From NCBI RefSeq assembly GCF_035083965.1, contig NC_089739.1:6188001-6252000 (forward strand): DNA of 64,000 nucleotides, in the 5' to 3' direction. How positions within the stretch are numbered: the stretch's first letter is position 1; the number at the start of each line of letters is the position of its first letter. Position numbers and translations under genes: made by a program. Origin of the DNA: Branchiostoma lanceolatum. Taxonomy: Eukaryota > Chordata > Leptocardii > Amphioxiformes > Branchiostomatidae. The notes under the pieces were generated by a model. That model saw only the letters and a list, made by a program, of their open reading frames with translations, had not been told where the DNA came from and made no database searches. Shown here piece after piece: positions 51,615-63,931 of the stretch.

Positions 51615-54600
51615 ATGGCTGTTCAGAAGTTTGTCAAGAAAACTGTGAGACTGCTGGAGTTGGAGAGGCAGGCAGAGATAGAAGAAACAAGGTACATGTA
51701 CTGTTACATTGTAAATTGATTTATGTCATATCTGGGCCACAAAAACGAATACCGGATTCACAGGTTTGAATCAATGTTGTCAGTACAATTATTTGTACGA
51801 GAATACAAAACTCTCTGAACTTCTGGTGCATTCCGCATTATGTATTAACCTTGGTCCCGGCCCTCCTGCGGGTCGTACGATCTGCGGTTGGGCAAGTACC
51901 TCGGACGATATGTGATATACTAACACACTTGTTGTATTCTATATCTAAAAAGTACTTAATCTGCATAATCTTTGAAAATTCCCAGACTTCTCCAGGACCA
52001 AGTGTCGCCCAAGGAGCTTCAGCGGCGTGGCGTGTGTCTGCTAAAACTGGGCGTGACAGAACAGAGTGTCGGTCTGTACGGGAGGTCTCTGCTGACACTA
52101 CGGCCCGGGCATGCAGGCGGGGCAAAAGAACTGCCCTCTCACACATTCACTCCTGGTAGGTTTATTTGCATACATGGGAAAATCACCTCAAGGATTGCAA
52201 ACAAATTTGCACACTAAATATTTTGTACATGTGAGCAAATACAAGCTGCATGATATCAGAATAATATATCATTTGAAATTCAGCTATATCTGCCACTAAT
52301 CTATTGCTATTTTAAAACATTTAAAATCAAACTGTAACAATTAACTGTCACTTTTGTTTGCATTTTCAAACACCTGAAATACAACCATAACAGTTATCTA
52401 TCGCTCAGCATTTTGAAATTCAGTTTTAACAGGGAACTGTCACAGTTGGCATTTTCAAACATTTGAAATCTAACAGTATTAACTGTCACTTCTGTGCCCC
52501 AACCCAGGTGATATTGTGGGTTTGACCCCTTCGTCAGAAGCACGACCGGGAGCGACCCAGGTGTCGGGGGTCGTGTCGTATGTCACGACCGCGGCCATCA
52601 GCGTGGCGTTTGACGAATCCATAGACATCCTGTCATTGGATGGTGATGCTCTCTACAACATCGTGAAACTAGCCAATGATGTCACGTACAAACGTTTAAA
52701 AAGGTTTGTTATATTAAAACTAGTTTAAAACTAGGACACCAGAGCACTGGCCTAGTGAGTAGAGTGTTCAACTTGCAAAGGTAGGTCGTGACTTCGATCC
52801 CCGGCCGGGTCAAACCAAAGACTCTACAAATGGTACATACTGCTTTCTCCGCTTAGCACTCAGCAATTGGGAACAAGTTTGGCAGTTAAACACACACCAT
52901 TACCAGTGGACTAGCCCCCTGATGTAGTGATTGCACAAAGTTGTGAGGCCCAGGGCTACTGAAACTGAGATGGACGCCTCACCCTATGCACCATCTGGTC
53001 AGGTACTTTAACTTTAACTTTTTTAACAGATACTGATAAGTGATTGTGACATGTTGTTTTTTTTTTTTCCGTCAGAGCCCTGAAGGACCTGGAGACGTAC
53101 GAGCACACCTGTTCCTCCCACCTGGTGCAGGTGTTGTTTGGGGAGGCGGAGCTCAGCTCACCTCTGACTCAACTCACCTTTCCAGGCGCCACCTCAGGTA
53201 AGAACTGTCCCCGGAACTTATTATGAGTAGTTTTAGAACCAATGTTTTACTTAAAGATTAGATTAGTGTACATAAAGATTAGATTTGGGTTGGGAGTAGC
53301 CTGGAAAATAAAGATGGAATCTATCCTCTTCTAATCACAGTTTGCTCCTCTGAGTCTGATCGCATCTTAATAGAATTTGGTTTTCCTGAGTTTGATTCGT
53401 AATATATTTATCATCAGATTTTCAAACTTTATCATCAGATTTCCAAATTTTGTCACAGACTGCTGGCACAGACAAAAACACCCACAGCCAACTCCCAACC
53501 ATAGATAAACTTGCCCATAAGTATTACCATGGTCTAAAGAAGATCTGTAGGCTATGTCGTAGCTATATATGTGTGACCAGGGGCTTAAGGGATCGATTTA
53601 TTGCTACACCTTATCAGAACTGTATTCACGGATGCATTGACACATGTTTTGAACATAACAAGGACTTAAAAATGGCCAGACACATGTCTTCCATCTTTTC
53701 TTTCTGTACCCATTCAGCAGATGGGATTGATTGGTGCAACATGTTGCTAAACGAGTCACAGCGAGAGGCGGTACAGTTTGCATTACGTCAGCGCGAAGTG
53801 TCAGTGATCCACGGACCCCCCGGTACTGGTAAAACGACCGCCGTGGTAGAAATCATAACCCAAGCTGTCAAGCAAAAACTCAAGGTAAAAAATTGAAATG
53901 TCTATCATAAGCAATGCATTGTTCTTTTTTGATAAAGGTCTGAAAACACTGTACCCCTCTTTTTATTACCTTCATTGTCTTACCGCTTTTCATTGTTGAA
54001 TTTTTCCCTCCAATAAAATAATGAATGTCCATTTAGTTAAGATTTTAATTAACTTGAATTAATTGACAGTATGCTCCTGTTTGATTGGTTTAGGTTCTTG
54101 CCACTGCTCCGTCCAATGTTGCCGTTGACAACCTGGTAGAACGACTGGCGGGATACGGTATCCACGCCATCCGCCTAGGTCACCCCGCCCGACTGCAGGA
54201 GGGTATCAAACGCTTCTCGTTGGACGCCCTACTCGCGGGAAGCGACGGGGCAAAAATAGTACAAGACGTCAGGAAAGACATGACTAAAACACTGGTAGGT
54301 CTTTTCTTTTTAATTCACACTTAAAAAGTTCTTTTAGCATGCCCACAGTTTCATGTATTTCACTAGCTAATGATAATCACAGCCCAAAACAGTGTGGGGA
54401 CATTTTTTTTTTCACATAACCTGTAAACCACCTTTAGGCATAACACACCTGTCCAGTTTTGTGCAGTAAGTAAGCTGTGTATGCGTAAGACCGTACTGTA
54501 AGGTTTGATCCACTCACACCAGGATGGATCCCTACTCTTAAGTGTGGTGGGTTCTTTAATGTGTCGTGGTGTGGCTCTCCTCAAACACGGGACCTCCTGC

Positions 54601-57600
54601 TTGACGTCCCATTCTCAAGAGGACATCCCTAACCAATGCTAGACTACCTTGCCATGTGACACAATCAGGCTTTTAGCTAGCAGGGAGTCCAGGGGTCTTT
54701 TGGACTCCCTACCCTAAGAAAAGAAGGAAATTAGACCCCCTACATTTGCAGTGGACCCGGGTAAAATTACATGCACATGAACATTTTTCATGCAACATAA
54801 TTTTTTCCTCAAGACATACAAGAAAGTGGGACAGCATTGTAAACTGATTGACATGCAAGGCTAGAAGGTAAGAAATTAATTGTTAATCCACAGATCTAGA
54901 GCACATTGGGGCCTCTGGTTCCGCCCTCCCCCCACCCTATTTTTTTTACTCTGTCTATAAATTCTAGCTAGAAGCCTGGACACAAATTTACCTTTGTTTC
55001 TCCTCAGTCCAAGATGAAAAAGTGTCGCGGGAAGGCGGGGGAGTACCAGGCGCTGCGCCAGGAGATGAAGCACCTCCGCAAAGAGCTCCGGGAACGAGAG
55101 GAGAAGGCCTCGCTCGAGATCCTGGCGGGGGCGGACGTCGTCCTGGCAACCAACACGGGGGCATCGCCCGACGGGCCGCTCAAACTGTTACCCCGGAAAC
55201 ACTTCGACTTGGTCGTCATCGACGAATGTGCACAGGTTGGGAGGATATTTTTTATCCTTTTCTCTCGCTATGTCAGTAACTTTTTTATATTTTTGCTTTG
55301 AAATGTTAGAAAACTAAGAAAATATATAGCGCTGGCCTACAGCTAAAGCCTAACGTTAAAGCTACTACAGTCATGTACATGTACTAGAGCTGTGTACCGG
55401 TACTGTACCATGAAAATCGATTATAAAGTACCGATAATGAAGTACCGGTTATGATATAAATCTACACCAAGTATATGCTTCTTTTGTGACTAAAGATGCA
55501 GAAATCCTACCACAAAGGTGAAAATTTAGCACTAGAAAAGATGTAAAATGCTGGGCTGAAACTTAAAACCAGAGCCACCTTTGATTTAGTTTTGATCTCC
55601 TATTAAACCTCATAGCCTCATGCAACACCAAACGTGACCAAAGTGACACCTACAGTGTACACATAGGGACAGCGTAACTGATACGCAACAGATCTTTCAG
55701 GCGGGGAGTTTTGGAGGCAAGGAAGTTTGCCAGCCTGAGCTGCTTGTCTCCCACTCTGGGCCCCAGAAGAACACAATGTCATGTTGATTTGTCAAATTGT
55801 TCAGGTACAGGTACCATCTGTACCTGTACCCGATGTTACGTTTAGTTATGCTGCCCTAACATGTATGTGTTTATATGTGCAGGCTCTTGAGGTGTCGTGC
55901 TGGATCCCGCTACAGTACGCAGGCCGCTGTGTTCTAGCTGGGGATCACCTGCAGTTACCTCCAACCATCATCTCACACAAGTACGTTGTCTCTTCTCTTG
56001 AAGAAATATCTCTATTGTGTGTAAAAAAGTACTGATAAAAAGAGAAAATGTCATTAGTGACTATCCCGAAAAAAATGCATAATGATTGTATTTACCTAGT
56101 AGAACTATCATTGAGTGGAATTCGTTACCCTCAAGTACTGTAGGGGCATACTTGTTAGTTTAAACCATGCTAATGCAGCTAGATGTGCAAAATTTAGGTG
56201 TGACAGGCCGTTTGGTGTAATACATGTATAACCAGTTCCTGCTGTACCAAGTGCCTGCGAAGCTCGTTGTAATGCCAAAGGGCAAATATACCGGCTATAC
56301 AGTTATAGATACAGATATATCCCTAGACAGTAGATTGATGAATTCTACAGTAACTGTTGAGGAATTCATCACTTTTTATGGCTCCATTACTTTGAGCTTG
56401 TTTGAAAAACAATTTCGCAAAAAAATTTACAGAAGAAACAACAAATGTTATACCTATATATTCAGCATCAGCAAAAAAAGCAATTGGACCATCATTTCTT
56501 TCCACACAATTTTGTATGTGCCTTTACTTAGATTTAATATATACTTTTTTCTTCGCAAATTGTGTTTTTATGTTTATTAATTTTCACTACTTTCTTGTGC
56601 CATTTTAATGGTAGGTCAAAATGATGTTATTTTCAGAGCTGCTGCCCAAGGCCTGAATGTGTCGCTCATGGAGCGCGTCATTGGTCTCCATGGCGACCAG
56701 ATAGTGCGTATGCTGACGACGCAGTACCGTATGCACAGTGACATCATGGCCTGGCCGTCTGCAGAACTGTACAAGGGCAAACTGGTCGCTCATGAGTCGG
56801 TGGCATCTCATCTGTTATGGTGTGTGTGGGTCACTTTTCTTTTGGGGGGGGGAGGAGATTTTTTATGTCCAGAAATTTTATATGCCTGAAGCTCCTTCAT
56901 ACACAGGACCACCGTCTTTACATCACCATCTGAAAGGATGAATGTTACCCATACATTATGTACAGTCTAAGCTCGGCAGCCCAAGAAGACAATTCAAAAT
57001 CTGGTCTATGTGGGCAGGTGATCGCAATTAACAGGATTCTCAATGCTCAATGGGGAAAACTACCTAAGGGGATGACATTGTCACAATGGCCAGGTGGTCC
57101 TTTCTTTGCAGAGAGGGTCACTTGTATACAGGTTAGACTGTACTTGGGACTTACAGATGTTGTTCTCTAGTGACCTCCCTGCTGTGGAAGAAAACGAGGA
57201 CACGGCCCTCCCCCTCCTGCTGGTGGACACCACCGGCTGTGACCTCTGGGAGATGGATGTCCCTGCTGATCAGTCCAAGGGCAACAAAGGTCAGAGGTCA
57301 TAGCAGCCATGTCACAATCAGACATTAATTTAACATTGCTGAAACGATTTTCTAAAGATTAGTGAATTGAGCATCAAAGGTCAGGGCGAATGAATATATG
57401 AATGACTGTAGAAATTACCACTTTTATATCTCTTGACAGCTTTTAATCTTTTTTAATAAATTTGTATTAAATAACATGTTACTGCTGTTGAAAACAATAA
57501 ACCAATTCACAGATCCGAAAGTGCATATGCCTAGGTCGAAAGGTTAAGGCTGCTATAACTTGTCAACATTTCTTTGTCCAGACTTTCTTTGTCCAAATTT

Positions 57601-60600
57601 TGCTGGAACCAATTTGTTTTTGTCTTAGGGGCCTTAACCTCTGACCTTACCCCCAATACACAGGAACTGTGAGGAAAGTTATTGATATTAATCCTCATCT
57701 CTACCATTGCTCTGTGCAGGTGAGGCTGACCTGACCAGAACACATGTGGAGAGGCTGATTCAGAGTGGGGTCTGTCAGGAGGACATCGCTGTTATATCTC
57801 CTTACAACCTACAGGTGGGGCAAAACATCACCTTTTAAAGTCTCGTTCCTGTATTATTCCGAGTGTATGCTACGAAAGAGTCTGGTCTAAAAAAAGAATT
57901 TTGGCCCAAAAAGAATGTGTATAGGGTGCTCATAAATCATTAAAAGTCTTGCCCCACATTTAAGTTAAGAAAGTGGAATGGAGTCCCGTATTAACACTTT
58001 TGGAGTAACCTTCTACGTTGTATACATGTTTTGTACTATTAGTTTTTTCCGGTGTTGATTTTACGGCTCATGGTCATTTTGACATGACCAGTCTTGTAAC
58101 TCAGTGTCTGAGAGTATCATGAATTTTGTCAAATTCAAAACACTGGTAGGATAGAGGTAAAGTACAATTATTGTATTCACATGTGACAATACTGAATTAT
58201 ATTATTTTGGTGATGTGTGCTGTAGGTTGAGCTGCTGAGACAACACCTCTCCTCTAAGTACCCTCGTCTGGAGATCAAGTCGGTCGATGGCTTCCAGGGC
58301 AGAGAGAAGGAAGCTGTTGTCATCTCACTGGTAAACAGTTTACTTATCACCTTCGCCAAGAAGGTTATGTTTTTGGTAGTATTTGTGACAGTATAGTGCT
58401 GTAACAATGTTTGTGGTTGAACGGAATCTCTCAGGATGCAATGGATGAATTATTAGGAACTTTTGTATGTGGTTAGGTCTTTTACTTTTGACCTTTCGAA
58501 GGAATTACACTTACGTACACATAGACAAAACAAGGAGAAAGCTAGGCGGTTTGGGGCTTGTGATGTCTTTAATCTGTGAAACTGCTCTGTGGTAGAGGCT
58601 TATAATGGTTGTACAGAGACATCAACGGCCAAAGACTGTGGTCTTGGCGGTCACAACACAAACTGTAATGTATTACGTACAGTGTTGGTAAGTTTAAACA
58701 ATTTTATGAGTTCTTAAGATACAAGTTGAGATTGCAGCAAGGGCGGGATGGTGGTAACATTGCAAGGGAGGCGAGCCGGCCGCACGGAGCGGCGGATTTC
58801 GCTTTGTGAGCATGACACGAGCGGAGGTCAGAGGTCGCTTCCTCCAGCGTAATTCCCTACGATTGGTCCAGACCAATCCTACTATAATTACACTTACGTA
58901 CACATAGACAAAACAAGGAGAAAGCTAGGCGGTTTGGGGCTTGTGATGTCTTTAATCTGTGAAACTGCTCTGTGGTAGAGGCTTATAATGGTTGTACAGA
59001 GACATCAACGGCCAAGCCGAGGGTAGTGAGGGCCCCAAACCGCGTAGCGGAAAAGTAGTTAGTTGTAGTGGTAGTGCTGAATCTAAATTAGAAGGTAGCT
59101 AGATATTCAAGTTCATAAAAAAGTGTCCAAGGCTGGTGAAGAACGCGCCGCAGGACGTCACCGGCCGGGCACTGTCGAACAGCGTAGAGACAAACCGGAA
59201 AGGGTACGTCGGCGTGAGGCTCTAACTTAGTACTGTGAAGTCGGCCGTGGGCGGGTACTGGGGGTCTTCGGCACGCAGCTGGAGCTGATCTTGATGAACT
59301 GTCAATCTGGCTGTGCTCAACTACTCTAATCTATTCTACTCTACTGGAAAGAGTCCAGAGTTTCGGGTGTGCGTAATTTCCAGGCTGATGACGATCTCGC
59401 TGCAGGACGCTGCCGCGGACTCCGAGTCGGACCGGAAGGTTAAGTCGCATCGACGCGGAGTGGGGAGCCTTGAGTACGCTGCTGTAGATGCACACCGCAT
59501 TCTTGTAGACCGTGTAGGTAGGGGTGGAAAGGGAGAAGGACGTGCGATGAGGAATTACCGCTCGTGGAAGCTCGTGTATAAGTTGCTAAGTTCGCGAGAA
59601 GAAACATGGCTGCTCAAATCAGGGGCCGAAGTCTCGCGAGACCCCGCCTCAAGCGCGGGAAGTGAGTGAGGGAGGGGGGCTGTCGGTCCGATCGTTGTAG
59701 ACTCTCTGTAAATACGCTATTGTGGGACGGCAAACCGCAGGTTTCTTGGCAGGTTCGTGTGCCTCGGCAGTTGGGAAACGTCGCACGGTAGGTTGAGAGG
59801 CTTGATGAAGGCTCAAAATGTATATGTCGGGGAAACTCACACGTGGCAGGCGGGTGTACAGTCCCAGGCTGGTGAAGAAACCTCGCTGCAGAACGCCGCC
59901 ACAGATTACGAACAGTGTAGAGACAGCCGGAATCAGTCTTCGGGTGAAACTCTAGCTTAGAACTGTGAATCCAGGTGGACAACGTTACTGGGAGTCCCCG
60001 CACGCTACTGTGGTTGCACACCGCGGCCCTGCGTTAACATTGCAAGGGAGGCGAGCCGGCCGCACGGAGCGGCGGATTTCGCTTTGTGAGCATGACACGA
60101 GCGGAGGTCAGAGGTCGCTTCCTCCAGCGTAATTCCCTACGATTGGTCCAGACCAATCCTACTATAATGATAATGATTACTCTAACCTCTCAAATAGAAG
60201 TACCCCCTGGAATAGAAGTACCCCCAGGACAAATCTTCAAAATGTAATATAAGTACCCCCTGGAATAAAAGTACCCCCCGGAAAATTTCAAAAATCGACA
60301 GTCGAGGCTAGGTAAACTGTGTCCATACATGTACAACTGTCACTGTCAGAGGGAAATAAGATAATAAGCAGGTAGGTAACTTATATTTAGTCAATTATGC
60401 CATACCTATTAAGTATATAGATATTGAACAGAATAACTGTCCATAGCTTGTTCAAATCATGATGATCTTCCTCGCCTCTTCGTAAAATATAATAGTAATA
60501 TTGAAAAATTGGGCATAGGTTCCCCGCTATGACCCCTATTAAACCGGGGGCCACGGTGCTTTCAAATTCAACAAGTGAAAATGTACATGATACATGCTTT

Positions 60601-63600
60601 TTCTACTTGGAACTTGAAGCAAGTGATCAAAGAAAATTGTTATATCATTTTATTATGACTGACAATCAGTGACATATAACAAAAATCATCAGAGTACTTA
60701 AGTTAAATGTACCTGATTATATTTTCTAAAGACATCAACCACAAAAAAACACAAATATGAACACAGTCCTTCCACAAAAGAAATATGTCTATAAACTTTT
60801 GCTCCATAGCGTCGAAAACAAAGTGAGACGCTCGGATTTCGAGTTCCCGCGGTAAATCCCAAATTCACCCAAAATATTGAACAGAGATAGACTGTAAAAG
60901 TAGCTCAACGTCACAGACCGCACATACTAAGAAGTTACCCATTACGTGTTGACACTAGAAACCCGCGATGAACCGCCCAAATTGGGAAAATCTTACGATT
61001 ATTTAAAAAAATGAACCCTCTGAAAATAAATATGGCCTTGTGTGTCTATCGTTGCCCAAAAAATATAATATTTCCATGCGTTTACGGTATCATTTTAAAG
61101 ATCGGTATCCGCACTACGCAATATGCTGCTAGTTTTACTGTCGCCATGCCTGAGAGTGGCGGCCATGTTTCGCGATTTCGCGCTGTTGTTTACCGAATCA
61201 TATCGGACATATTTCTGCCGTTTTAGAGATTTTGTGGCCTCAAAACACATATTACAAGGGAAGTTAAGTTATGATTGTTGTTTTAAAGTGTTACATGTCT
61301 TGTTACAAATAATTCTTCCGCCGCGCTGCCGATACTACGGATATAGTGGTCAGGAAATTATTATTCCCCGTGCAGGCGTGCACCCTACTCCACACGTTTT
61401 TGATCAGCGTGCTTTGGTTTACGATATAAACAGAGACTATCAAAGTTATTTATATGAAAATTGTATTTTAAAATGTCAATGTCGCGTCTTTTTTTCCGGT
61501 TTACTTTGTAGCGTCATAGCGATATCGACCGATATGTTACGTGTGCCGCCAGGATACTTTTCACAAGGCCGTCAAAGCGGCGAGAAAATCAACGCCGGTA
61601 GGCCGAAAAATAGCGAATTACGAGCAAAAATACCGGGGAAATATGGGCAGATAAACCTTAACTTACGATTTTAGTGGGATTCCTGGTTTGCAAAGCCTCA
61701 ATTTTTCAAAAAATAATAAACGTACCGTCTAGAATAAGAACGTACCGGGTGGAACTATAGGCGAAAAAAAATAAACGTACCGGTACGTTTATTTGAGAGG
61801 TGAGAGTATGGGCTCCCTGGTACCTTTCTTTGGTACTTCAGCAGAATTTCTGGTTTTTGTATCTGACGATCTGGATGGATTTTTGGGTTGTATAGTTTTG
61901 TTTGCTTTTCAGTTCCCCAAGCGAAAATTTGTAATATGCCTGACTTATAGTTTAGATATGCTAATGCTCTTTTTTTTACTTCAGGTACGTTCAAACGAAA
62001 ACAGAGAAGTCGGTTTCCTCGCCGAAGATCGCCGTATCAACGTCGCGATCACACGGGCGCGCCGCCATCTCACCGTCATCTGTGATTCCGAAACTATCAG
62101 CCACCACAAGTTCCTCTCCTCCCTCATGGGCTACATGTCTACGCATGGGGAGGTGAGAAGTGCTCACCAGTACAGTAATGGTGAGTCTAAATGGTTACAT
62201 CATGTCTACACATGGGGAAGTCAGAAGTGCTCACCAGTACAGTAACAGTGACTCTAGTGGGCTACATGTACGAAACAGATTTACTGACAATGCACATTGG
62301 TTAGATCTACTTTCAAAGAAAATTGTTGTTTTTTTGTGTTTCTCAGAAAGTGAGGTGACAGTGTCGGCAGATTACAGCAACGTTCCAGTCAACGTGCACA
62401 GAAAACAGGCCTCAAAAGAAGCGTCAGGATCGACACAAACCCAAGAACCTAAGACCACTAACAATGATGATGTTACTGCAGAGGTTAAGCAAGAAGTACA
62501 GCCTTCTGTAAATGTTGGACAAGTGGAGAAGAAAGAAACTTCAGATGAATCTAAAACAGAACCACTCTATCAAAAGCAACAGGTAATAATTTTCATTGTA
62601 CATGTACATTTTTTTTTAAATTTTGTTTCAAAGCTTGTTCACTATTTCTTCTAACTGCAAAACGTCTTTAAAAAAAGTTAGATATGATAGTTATTGCCAC
62701 CGTGAAATCAGAGCTTACTTCAGTCCATGTTTTTGTTTCTTTTTAGTCTTTCCATTAGTTATTGTATTTAAATACAGATGTACATCATTATCCTTCTTTT
62801 GCAAAAAAATGTCTCAGTTTGCATGTAATGCTGTTTTCTTGTTTTCAGGCTGTCCAAAACGAACAGAAAGCAAAAGACCCAACCGTAGAACTGGAACAAG
62901 ATGGCTCACTTCAAACTAGTGAATCCGTTGGGGGCACCAAACCAAAGAGAAAGCGAAACAGAAACAGAAACAAGAACAAAAGCAGCTACGAAAATAATAC
63001 TTTGTCTGATAATAACACTGAAAGCAATCAAAAACAAACTATAACGACAGAAAAAGATGAAACAGAAACGCTCACATCAAACTTTGTCACATGTGAACAC
63101 TGTGGGAAGGAACTGCCAAAACCTAACCTAGAGCTTCACACCATGCACTGTAAGAGAGTGGCAGAACTGAAAGGAAAACTACAAGCAGCGAGCGCTCCAA
63201 AAGAGAAACCGCAAGCAGCCCCAAAGCAGCCCTCGTCCAGCCTAGAGAACAAAAGGCGTCCAAAAAGCAGAAAGAAGAAACAAACTGTAGATGAAAAGGA
63301 GGACGAAAGTGATGACCTGGACGCGCTGCTTGCACGTGTGGTGAAGGAAGACCACAGCTGTCATTACGAGCGGTGTAAGAACAGCGTGGCCACGGTTGGT
63401 CAGTTCTGTGTCCACTGTCGTAAGCTGTACTGTCTGAGTCACCACATACCGGAGGTGCACGGCTGTGGGGACGACGCACACATGGAAGCACGCGCCCGAC
63501 TATCCAAGGTAAAGATAGAATACAACACGTGGATTCCATATCACCCTAATCTAAGAGTATGCTTGAATGTCTATGCGATCTATGCAGATATTGAAGTTGT

Positions 63601-63931
63601 CTAGTTACATTGTTCTGTGCCAAATATGTAAAAAAAAAATACCAGGAATGGAACCCGTGACCTCTCGATCACGTGTCCGCTAGCCTATCCACTCGGCCAT
63701 TCATGAAAATCTCTAACGGTACAATACGTTAAAGTCAGTATGATAGTTCTTCTGTACAATAAAGATTGTTTTATGATTATCCCACAGGACACCATTGTAG
63801 AGGGTAAACTGTATGCAGGCTCACAGAAGAAGCTCAAACCAGAGAAGAGAGCCTATCTGCAGAGGAAACTGGACAAGAAACTGACGGACATGGAAGAGAA
63901 AAGGCAGCCTAAGAGACCGTCTGAAAACTAG
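51615..63931 (+). CDS. IGHMBP2: SF1 DNA/RNA helicase IGHMBP2 (SMUBP-2)
   Basis: 16 exons: 51615-51691, 51986-52155, 52508-52703, 53076-53197, 53718-53884, 54094-54294, 55008-55235, 55883-55980, 56637-56819, 57171-57289, 57720-57814, 58226-58330, 61985-62180, 62347-62582, 62849-63508, 63788-63931 (stop). All join in frame: 998 residues (human 993). Seen: N-terminal [20 protein letters not shown]; Walker [24 protein letters not shown]; motif [50 protein letters not shown]. The C-terminal part has a basic [14 protein letters not shown] run, a C2HC finger [14 protein letters not shown], an AN1 zinc finger (CHYERCKNS ... [14 protein letters not shown]) and a basic end. Role: Upf1-like 5'-3' helicase linked to ribosomes and tRNA. 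No R3H domain is found. Exon 13's end is tandemly duplicated. Confidence 0.95.
52742..53025 (+). repeat. tRNA-derived SINE
   Basis: GGCCTAGTGAGTAGAGTG (box A), CGTGACTTCGATCCCC (box B), then a body with ACACACACCATTACCAGTGG and GAGATGGACGCC, ending in an A/T-rich CTTTAACTTTAACTTT tail. IGHMBP2 intron 3. Confidence 0.7.
54440..54660 (-). repeat. SINE body, headless copy of 32560-32895
   Basis: Shares, in the same orientation, ACTGTAAGGTTTG, GGTGGGTTCTTTAA, GTGTGGCTCTCC and CGGGACCTCC. IGHMBP2 intron 6. Confidence 0.55.
55386..55860. mobile_element. GAGCTGTGTAC-type element, sister of 18850-20110
   Basis: Begins AGAGCTGTGTACCGGTAC. The interior shares GTGAAAATTTAGCACTAGAA and GTTCAGGTACAGGTA with 19840-20110. 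The right end is not clear. IGHMBP2 intron 7, just before exon 8. Confidence 0.5.
56963..57140. mobile_element. 178-bp CAGTCTAA-type MITE, TA target
   Basis: Left CAGTCTAAGCTCGGCAG, right (inverted) CAGTCTAACCTGTATAC, flanked by TA on both sides. The interior GGCAGGTGATCGCAATTAAC recalls 47947-49263. It ends 30 bases before IGHMBP2 exon 10. Confidence 0.6.
58503..58888. mobile_element. Unclassified element, short copy (ends A and B)
   Basis: A = 58503-58632 (contains AGCTAGGCGGTTTGGGGCTT), B = 58755-58888 (contains GAGCCGGCCGCACGGAGCGG). Both ends recur, without a difference that I can see, as the ends of the following longer copy; the two copies overlap in AAT. Confidence 0.6.
58886..60168. 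mobile_element. Unclassified element, long copy with GC-rich repeats inside
   Basis: Starts with A (58886-59015) and ends with B (60035-60168). The interior has three degenerate copies of a block with CCAGGCTGGTGAAGAA, CGCTGCAG and GTAGAGACA at about 59128, 59380 and 59865. No transposase or other protein motif found. Class unknown. Confidence 0.55.
60180..61806. mobile_element. 1.6-kb TIR element with AAGTACCCCCTGGAATA subterminal repeats
   Basis: Ends CTCTAACCTCTCAAATA and (inverted) CTCTCACCTCTCAAATA, both flanked by TA. The left side repeats AAGTACCCCCTGGAATA; the right side repeats ATAAACGTACCG in the other sense. One open frame of 183 codons (61123-61674, +) shows no motif I know. IGHMBP2 intron 12. 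Confidence 0.65.
63641..63707 (-). repeat. tRNA-like sequence (SINE head or tRNA relic)
   Basis: Minus strand: GAATGGCCGAGTGGATAGGC is a perfect box A, CACGGGTTCCATTCC a near-perfect box B, 30-odd bases apart. A poly(A) run of the plus strand lies just beside it. Acceptor-stem pairing is poor, so a functional tRNA is unlikely. Last intron of IGHMBP2. Confidence 0.5.

Noticed and set aside
53450-53717. 88-codon open extension upstream of IGHMBP2 exon 5
   Set aside because: In frame with exon 5, but it does not match the family, and exon 4 joins exon 5 perfectly at 53718 by a normal acceptor; taken as intron.
58503-60168. Retrovirus-like element with long terminal repeats
   Set aside because: The repeats alternate A-B-A-B rather than bounding one body, and no reverse-transcriptase, integrase or capsid motif is seen.
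61123-61674. 183-codon frame as a host gene
   Set aside because: Lies wholly inside a TIR element and shows no known motif; kept only as part of that element.
63641-63707. Functional tRNA gene
   Set aside because: Boxes A and B are good but acceptor and anticodon stems do not pair well; more likely a SINE head or relic.
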